Shown in pieces: positions 17,403 to 21,338 of a stretch of DNA of 21,338 nucleotides. The translations under genes were made by a program, and so were the position numbers. How positions within the stretch are numbered: position 1 is the stretch's first letter; the number at the start of each line of letters is the position of its first letter. The notes beneath the pieces are model-generated. The model did no database searches and was not told where the DNA came from. It was given only the letters and a program-made list of their open reading frames with translations. The stretch is from a virus: positions 1-21,338 of the IMG/VR virus record IMGVR_UViG_3300017971_000836; one strand, given 5' to 3'.

Positions 17403-18379
17403 TATGTTGTTTGATCCGCGCCTTTAATCATAAAAGGCTCAAAGTAGTTTCTGTCATACATACCCAACATCAAACTTAGATCTTTAGGCTCCATTCCGTT
17501 AGCCTTGGCATAATCCAAAGCCAAATGCCTAAATTCCGTAGTCTTTTCAGGGTTGATCCCTTTAGTCGCATACGCCTGCGCGATTGCCATTTCTTCTTTA
17601 ATCTCATTAATATCACCTTCATGGTATTTCTGGTAGTCTTCAAACATCGGAACGCCACCATTAATTTCCAAGTAGGTTTCGTCTCCGTTTGCAAATGCAT
17701 ATTTCTGCCATTCTTTTCGAACCCAAGCCTTGACATAATCAGGCTGTTTACTGGATAGAATAGCAGGATTTTCAAAACGAGTTTCAATGATGTCATCTAG
17801 TTCTTGAACTTCCGGAGTGACACCCCAAAATCCAGAATTACCGAATTTCATTTCAAATTCTGTACAAGCCCGTTTTAAAATCACATTAACATCCGGGGAG
17901 ATCATATCACTAACGGCTTCACGCACCGCAGTATAACATTCTCTACCTTCTTCTAAACTATCATTATAAAAATACCCACCGTAATGTCTCGGTGTGTAGT
18001 TACGCACTTCAATACCGCATTTAGATGGACGGTTCATTATGCGTTCTAGTTCCTCAAGTTTAACCAACTCCACAATAGTCCTAGGCATAACGACAACTTT
18101 CCAGCATTGCATACATCTTGGAGGAATATAACCAAATTTCTCAAACTTAATCGTATGGTCAATCCCACATCTCTTAGAGCAAGCCTGTTTAACATGAATC
18201 CACGGAGTACGATACCCATGAGACTTCTTCATGCCAATCATGCCAGAATCAGTTTTAATGTAATACCCTCTGCCCAACATATCTTCCACGTTGGAGATCA
18301 CATCGAGTTTATTCCATTCGGCGGCTTTACCGCCCCATTGTCTTACTTTCTCTACATACGGTCTTGTATTGTCAATCAT
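17402..18379 (-). CDS. Cysteine-rich protein of unknown function (325 aa)
   Basis: I do not recognise a named family. Residues about 67-92 hold C67-x3-C71, then C89-x2-C92 in PPRCMQCWKVV, which would suit a zinc or other metal site; further cysteines are at about 121, 148 and 172. The N-terminal 60 residues (RPYVEKVRQWGGKAAEWNKL) are followed by a compact aromatic-rich segment, and the C-terminal 80 residues are helical. AGGGGGAA lies just before the ATG, immediately downstream of a probable terminator. It is joined to the CxxCxxCC gene by a TAATG overlap, which hints at a functional pair. A signature of radical-SAM enzymes (CxxxCxxC) was looked for and not found. Confidence 0.7.
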   Translation of the reverse strand: MIDNTRPYVEKVRQWGGKAAEWNKLDVISNVEDMLGRGYYIKTDSGMIGMKKSHGYRTPWIHVKQACSKRCGIDHTIKFEKFGYIPPRCMQCWKVVVMPRTIVELVKLEELERIMNRPSKCGIEVRNYTPRHYGGYFYNDSLEEGRECYTAVREAVSDMISPDVNVILKRACTEFEMKFGNSGFWGVTPEVQELDDIIETRFENPAILSSKQPDYVKAWVRKEWQKYAFANGDETYLEINGGVPMFEDYQKYHEGDINEIKEEMAIAQAYATKGINPEKTTEFRHLALDYAKANGMEPKDLSLMLGMYDRNYFEPFMIKGADQTT

Positions 18380-18391
18380 AATTCCCCCTAT

Positions 18392-18430
18392 AAAAGTGAG
18401 GGGGCAGAGCGCACCCCACCCCCATTTTAG
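18392..18430 (-). terminator. Probable rho-independent terminator
   Basis: Between the stop of the 213 aa gene and the ATG of the 325 aa gene the minus strand reads TAAAATGGGGGTGGGG, a short loop, then GCCCCCTCACTTTTA. The G-run and C-run pair as a GC-rich stem, and the flanking A and T tracts extend it, ending in TTTTA. It could stop part of the transcription after the capsid genes, keeping capsid transcripts more abundant than those downstream. The T tract is short, so termination may be partial. Confidence 0.5.
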
Positions 18431-18432
18431 TA

Positions 18433-19074
18433 TTATTCAGGCATGTAATCGCAATCAGCGACAACCTCAAACACACCATCAGCAGTCACGCCACCGCTGG
18501 AGGCACTAGACCCACCAGTAGAAGCGATAATACCCATGGTGATATACCCGCCGTAACCACTAAACAGCGGCAGTACGGGAGCGTTGGTGTCAGACTGAGA
18601 CACATCCCAAGTCTGCGGAGTAGAAGCCGAACCACTAAACATCGTGGACGGAATAGCCGCAGTACTGTTAGTCAGAGCATGGTCGGCCAGAGCATCAGGA
18701 TCAGCCGTACCATAAGAACCGGAGGCATTTTTCTTAAAATAAACACCAACGCCCAAAGTCGCCGAAGCAACCGAACCATAAGAGGAGGCCGTCGGGGTTA
18801 AAGAAAAATTAGTAGTTCCCGGTACTTTTACCAGCCGCAGATTCCGAATAGAAACGCGAGCCGGTACTTCAAGAATACGAAAGGTGTTAGCAACGTTCAA
18901 AACCGCCAGAGCATTAGTCGGCATGTCCGCATCGTCCCAATCAATCCGGTTTCGAAGGGTGAACCCACCCTGCCGGGGAGTGGACTTGGGGCTTGCGCCC
19001 GGATACGTAGTACTCGACGCTTTGCTGTCGGTCAGGTCATAAGTCGTTCCACCAGTAGTAGTATATTTAGCCAT
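18433..19074 (-). CDS. Capsid-associated structural protein (213 aa)
   Basis: A Gly/Ser/Ala/Thr-rich beta protein immediately downstream of the major capsid gene. It starts MAKYTTTGGTTYDLTDSKAS and contains LRNRIDWDDADMP, ALAVLNVANTFRILEVPARV and a C-terminal VFEVVADCDYMPE. Its core resembles the 150 aa protein at 15865-16317 (RVDFDA, DTFQVFDV). Proteins of this size and composition next to N4-gp56-type capsids are usually decoration or minor capsid proteins. AAAGGA lies about nine bases before the ATG, after a 112-base spacer with several small hairpins. The role is inferred from position and the paralogue. Confidence 0.7.
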   Translation of the reverse strand: MAKYTTTGGTTYDLTDSKASSTTYPGASPKSTPRQGGFTLRNRIDWDDADMPTNALAVLNVANTFRILEVPARVSIRNLRLVKVPGTTNFSLTPTASSYGSVASATLGVGVYFKKNASGSYGTADPDALADHALTNSTAAIPSTMFSGSASTPQTWDVSQSDTNAPVLPLFSGYGGYITMGIIASTGGSSASSGGVTADGVFEVVADCDYMPE

Positions 19075-19090
19075 TGTTATAAATCCTTTG

Positions 19091-19184
19091 GAGAGTTACG
19101 ATCTCTCAGTTTTTATTTGCCGGGGGAACGGCACCTTACGATGAATGCCTATTAACCCCGGACTTGGAATAGTCAACGACTATT
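19091..19184 (-). other. Hairpin-rich spacer downstream of the capsid gene
   Basis: Three inverted repeats occur in the spacer after the capsid stop: AATAGTC-GTT-GACTATT (19168-19184), TGCCG-TTCCCC-CGGCA (19118-19133) and GAGAG-ATCGTAA-CTCTC (19091-19107). None is followed on the minus strand by a T tract, so they do not look like terminators. They could slow 3' exonucleases or mark a processing site in a highly expressed capsid mRNA. The perfect 7-bp stem two bases after the stop codon is the clearest. Confidence 0.45.
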
Positions 19185-19186
19185 TA

Positions 19187-20299
19187 TTACACGTTATGAG
19201 AAGCAGCATAGGAGGTAATAACCATCTTACCATAATCCTTGCTGTTGAACAGGGTAGACTTTATACCGAAGATACTACCAACAGAGATGGCCTTCTCATT
19301 ACCAAAGTCATCAGTCTGTTCATACCAAGACATGATATTGTCTTTACCCATGCGCTCTTTCTCGATTCCGTCATAGGCCGAACCAAGAGCGAACACACCA
19401 GCCTGAGCGCCCAAGAACAGGTTACGCCGCACAGTACTAGCCGCAGCACCGTCAAAGACAGGCAGATAGGTAGATTCCATTAGGATACATCCATTATAAA
19501 CACCCAAGGCACCCGTAAAGATCGGGTTCTTCAGGCCGCGTTTATTCGCATACATCTGGATCGTGGGCCAATCGGTGTAAGCACTATTAGCAACGTCCAA
19601 ACGAACATCGGTCACGCTATAAGGATGAAGGATGACAACATAATATTCCCCACCTTCGATCTGAGCCGGTCGAATAGGCGGAGTCAGAGTCTTAGCAGCT
19701 TCTTTCGCATAGTCAATGTCAGCTAACTGAATCTGATCGTTGTTTCCAAGGGAAGCCTCGTCAGTAGCGATGACACCAGTAGAGGCCACATCACCAGAGA
19801 TGATGTAATGGTCGCTATCCGGATCTGTCGGGGTATTACCGGCGAAACTAAACGTGGTTTTACCACACAGATAATTGAACAGATAGGTATCAAACTTACC
19901 GGCGAACCAATCAGCCAGATTACCTTTAGCATCCATTCTCATGTCGTGCAGCGTTCTCTGCTGAGACATCCTACGGAAAGCATGGGCGTTCCGAAGCTGG
20001 TCAATTGCAACGGTATCTTGGTAGTATACCAGAGCTTCTTCATTGTCCCGCATACGGTTATCGCCGGTCACGCCTTCTCCGGTCATCTGCATCAGCAGCT
20101 CATATTTAATGGTATCACCAGCAGATTTCTCCAGTTCAGTCAGTCTCTGGATGATCGCTCGTTTACCAGAACCCATCAGCTTATTAGCCATCGTGGGTTT
20201 CAGAGCCTCCCGCATCGTCACGGTAGACCAAAGTTTTACAGTTTGGGCATCATTAGTACCCTGTAAGTTATTGAAATCGTTTAAGATATTCACTCCCAT
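19187..20299 (-). CDS. Major capsid protein, N4-gp56 family (exon 2 of a split gene)
   Basis: The sequence matches the N4-gp56-type HK97-fold capsid pattern: AQTVKLWSTVTMREALK, then LEKSAGDTIKYELLMQMTGE with GVTGDNRMRDNEEALVYYQD, TVAIDQLRNAHAF, MSQQRT and LADWFAGKFDTYLFNYLCGK. It forms the icosahedral shell. The ATG at 20299 has no Shine-Dalgarno, unlike nearly all other genes here, and directly follows group I intron core sequence. I therefore infer that the real start is the ATG at 20996 and that exon 2 begins at GGA (20296), giving a 378-residue product (9 + 369). The unspliced reading from 20299 is given as the span because it is what a simple gene caller reports. The family is secure; the splice model is strong but not tested. 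Confidence 0.9.
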   Translation of the reverse strand: MGVNILNDFNNLQGTNDAQTVKLWSTVTMREALKPTMANKLMGSGKRAIIQRLTELEKSAGDTIKYELLMQMTGEGVTGDNRMRDNEEALVYYQDTVAIDQLRNAHAFRRMSQQRTLHDMRMDAKGNLADWFAGKFDTYLFNYLCGKTTFSFAGNTPTDPDSDHYIISGDVASTGVIATDEASLGNNDQIQLADIDYAKEAAKTLTPPIRPAQIEGGEYYVVILHPYSVTDVRLDVANSAYTDWPTIQMYANKRGLKNPIFTGALGVYNGCILMESTYLPVFDGAAASTVRRNLFLGAQAGVFALGSAYDGIEKERMGKDNIMSWYEQTDDFGNEKAISVGSIFGIKSTLFNSKDYGKMVITSYAASHNV

Positions 20300-20969
20300 T
20301 ACTGAGAGGCACGGACTATATCATCAGTTTCCTGTGGGGCGCTCGTGTCGGTCTTATTGGTAGACTCCTCAACCGTTAGTCTCTGAACCTTCGTAGATAC
20401 TTTTATGTCATTCTCTAAGCTTGGCTGCTGATTGCCCTCAACATTACTTGGTCGGGTTTCCAGCAATTCACCCCATTGTTTTCTAATATTCGTAGCGTCT
20501 TTTCCCCTATAATTCAACCCTCGCATTATTTCAGCAAGACGTTCTCGTATAGGTTCAAGAGGGTCAACCTGTCCTGGTTTTCCCCTAAGCAATGAATGAT
20601 AATAACCCGCAAGTAAAGCACACTCAGCCTGTGCTTTTTTGGATATAAGCATAGGATATAATAATTTTATCATATCTACGGCAGCATTATAATACACACT
20701 CATAACATAAGAATCGTCTGTATTTTTGCCCCTATGTGTTCTATGTTCTATATTCCATTTAGTCGGGAAATTGTTCTGGACCCATTCTATTAGTACCGGG
20801 TCATTATTACAAAAACGTAAACAAACTCTATAATAATATTTATTACGTCTCTTATCATACCCATTGCGAGTATACATTATTGAACCTTCACCATCTACTA
20901 ATCCTGCGAAATAAGCTAACTTCTCTTTATCATTCATAGCTTATCTCCTTAGACATATTAGGCTTTCTC
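20297..20969 (-). ncRNA. Group I self-splicing intron with embedded homing endonuclease
   Basis: Conserved core elements can be read in order on the minus strand: P (GAATTGCTGGAAACCC, from 20469), Q (CAATCAGCAGCCAAGC, 20434-20419), R (GGTTCAGAGACTA, 20389-20377) and S (GATGATATAGTCC, 20325-20313). P4 pairs TTGCTG with CAGCAG, and P7 pairs GACTA (20381-20377) with TAGTC (20318-20314), forming the guanosine-binding site. P1 pairs exon TTAGAT (20975-20970) with GTCTAA (20954-20949) and ends in U-G at the proposed 5' splice site. The 3' end TAATG at 20301-20297 resembles that of the T4 td intron. Splicing is autocatalytic in this class. P3 and P10 were not traced with confidence, and G20291 is an alternative in-frame 3' site. 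Confidence 0.9.
20299..20937 (-). CDS. LAGLIDADG homing endonuclease encoded in the intron (212 aa)
   Basis: Residues 7-20 (LAYFAGLVDGEGSI) are a clear LAGLIDADG motif, with the acidic residue at E17 as the likely metal-binding catalytic position. Only one motif is present, so the enzyme should act as a homodimer cutting an intronless capsid allele near the insertion point to drive intron spread. The DNA-binding part probably spans residues 1 to about 140. The tail (SNVEGNQQPSLENDIKVST and on, ending TDDIVRASQ) is translated intron core and is probably not part of the nuclease fold. AAGGAG seven bases before the ATG overlaps the intron guide sequence. The stop TAA lies in the intron's final bases. 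Confidence 0.88.
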   Translation of the reverse strand: MNDKEKLAYFAGLVDGEGSIMYTRNGYDKRRNKYYYRVCLRFCNNDPVLIEWVQNNFPTKWNIEHRTHRGKNTDDSYVMSVYYNAAVDMIKLLYPMLISKKAQAECALLAGYYHSLLRGKPGQVDPLEPIRERLAEIMRGLNYRGKDATNIRKQWGELLETRPSNVEGNQQPSLENDIKVSTKVQRLTVEESTNKTDTSAPQETDDIVRASQ

Positions 20970-20975
20970 ATCTAA
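20945..20975 (-). promoter_or_regulatory. Intron P1 helix overlapping the endonuclease ribosome binding site
   Basis: TTAGAT (exon end, 20975-20970) can pair with GTCTAA (20954-20949) through five Watson-Crick pairs and the splice-site U-G. The endonuclease Shine-Dalgarno AAGGAG (20950-20945) begins with the last two bases of that guide strand. Folding of P1 in the unspliced RNA, or ribosomes on the Shine-Dalgarno, could each hinder the other, so splicing and nuclease synthesis may compete. This competition is inferred from the overlap. Confidence 0.6.
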
Positions 20976-20996
20976 TGAAAAAGCAGTAACAGCCAT
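20970..20996 (-). CDS. Major capsid protein exon 1 (9 codons)
   Basis: ATG at 20996 opens MAVTAFSLD and is preceded by AAAGGAG (21010-21004) with a seven-base spacer, one of the best initiation sites in the window. Without splicing it would stop after 12 codons (MAVTAFSLDEKA). Ending the exon at T20970 gives a P1 with the required U-G pair, and joining to GGA at 20296 keeps the capsid frame (LD-GVNILNDF). An MAVT-type opening is also common among capsids of this family. A nine-codon exon is far too short for routine gene prediction. Confidence 0.78.
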
Positions 20997-21049
20997 TTTA
21001 TTTCTCCTTTACATATTTTGCTTTGTCTAATGCCATCCCATTTAAATTG

Positions 21050-21338
21050 TTATTCCCGACCAACCTGTTTCATTAGAACTTCAATTTGGTCGTCAGTCAG
21101 ATCCATAATGTCCTGACTTGATAAACTACCTACCCTCTCTAGGATAGATACCTGTCCAGCTTTAGCATTCGCTTGATTTCCAAGGGTGGATGGCTTATTT
21201 AAAACCTTTTGAAATCTACTGTCCACTTTATCCTTGGGCAAGTTGCTTGAGGTAGAATCCATTGAATCCGCTATATTATTCATTGCGCGTCTAAAGTGTG
21301 CTTGTGAATCTTCAGCCGTCACTACGTCAACAATGTCA
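21050..21338 (-). CDS. C-terminal part of a small acidic protein upstream of the capsid gene (partial)
   Basis: The frame is open to the right edge. A GTG at 21322 could be a start but has no Shine-Dalgarno and the reading continues upstream (DIVDVVTAEDS), so I treat the gene as truncated by the window. The visible 95 residues are acidic and helical, ending with SLSSQDIMDLTDDQIEVLMK then QVGRE. A protein with a helical charged C-terminus directly before a capsid gene is often the capsid scaffold, whose C-terminal helix binds the shell. That is positional inference only. The gap to capsid exon 1 is about 50 bases with no clear promoter. Confidence 0.7.
   Translation of the reverse strand, partial: DIVDVVTAEDSQAHFRRAMNNIADSMDSTSSNLPKDKVDSRFQKVLNKPSTLGNQANAKAGQVSILERVGSLSSQDIMDLTDDQIEVLMKQVGRE

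Noticed and set aside
17402-18379. Radical-SAM enzyme as partner of the CxxCxxCC protein
   Set aside because: The cysteines are spaced C-x3-C ... C-x2-C with 17 residues between pairs, not the CxxxCxxC loop of that superfamily.
19168-19184. Perfect inverted repeat after the capsid stop as a rho-independent terminator
   Set aside because: The stem is AT-rich and is followed by CCAAGTCC on the minus strand, not by a T tract.
19808-20266. 152-codon plus-strand open frame
   Set aside because: It lies wholly opposite the well-supported capsid gene, and every other convincing gene is on the minus strand.
20297-20301. TAATG at the end of the endonuclease gene as ordinary stop/start coupling to a capsid gene starting at 20299
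   Set aside because: The same TAATG form is used at real junctions (17402, 11848, 7991, 2909), so this was considered. But the bases before it are group I core sequence, there is no Shine-Dalgarno, and an upstream exon with a strong one restores the frame.
20997-21049. Promoter before capsid exon 1
   Set aside because: The AT-rich sequence contains TTAGACA and scattered TATG-like words but no convincing pair of boxes at proper spacing. The phage polymerase specificity is also unknown.

Overview
The window looks like part of the late (virion) gene block of a tailed bacteriophage, probably short-tailed (podovirus-like) and probably from an environmental or uncultured source. All convincing genes are on the minus strand, tightly packed, with strong Shine-Dalgarno sites and frequent TAATG stop/start overlaps. 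By eye the base composition is moderately AT-rich. No host can be named. No tRNA, CRISPR array, integrase or attachment site was seen, and no gene-free stretch exceeds about 120 bases apart from a self-splicing intron.

In transcription order (high to low coordinates) the layout is: the C-terminal end of a small acidic protein (21050-21338, possibly a scaffold protein); a split major capsid gene of the N4-gp56 family (20996-19187); a capsid-associated protein (18433-19074) and a probable terminator; two overlapping cysteine-rich proteins (325 aa, and a 91 aa YkgJ/FliB-type CxxCxxCC protein); a head-fibre-like protein with the 'ASELN' motif; a second small capsid-associated protein distantly like the first; two adjacent head-tail adaptor-like proteins; a 900 aa tail nozzle / P22 gp10-like protein; a 63 aa protein; a 707 aa repetitive tail fibre; four small proteins (95, 59, 145 and 192 aa); then three very large proteins (1076 aa, 616 aa, and at least 969 aa running off the left edge), which look like internal virion / DNA-ejection proteins.

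The main discovery is a 673-nt group I intron at 20969-20297 that interrupts the major capsid gene after codon 9. The P, Q, R and S core elements can be read directly, with P4 and P7 pairings. A six-base-pair P1 ending in the expected U-G wobble marks the 5' splice site. A well-placed Shine-Dalgarno and nine-codon first exon lie upstream. Joining the exons restores the capsid frame. The intron carries a single-motif LAGLIDADG homing endonuclease gene that starts beside P1 and reads through the whole catalytic core to stop at the intron's last bases. Ordinary gene calling would miss exon 1 and place the capsid start on an ATG that contains the intron's own last base.

Other points of interest are the metal-binding-type cysteine proteins inside the structural operon, the 70-residue repeat register of the fibre (eight copies), the DUF4214-like N-terminus and GGPYL repeats of the 1076 aa ejection-type protein, and tandem KYW(N/D)GS domains inserted in the nozzle protein.
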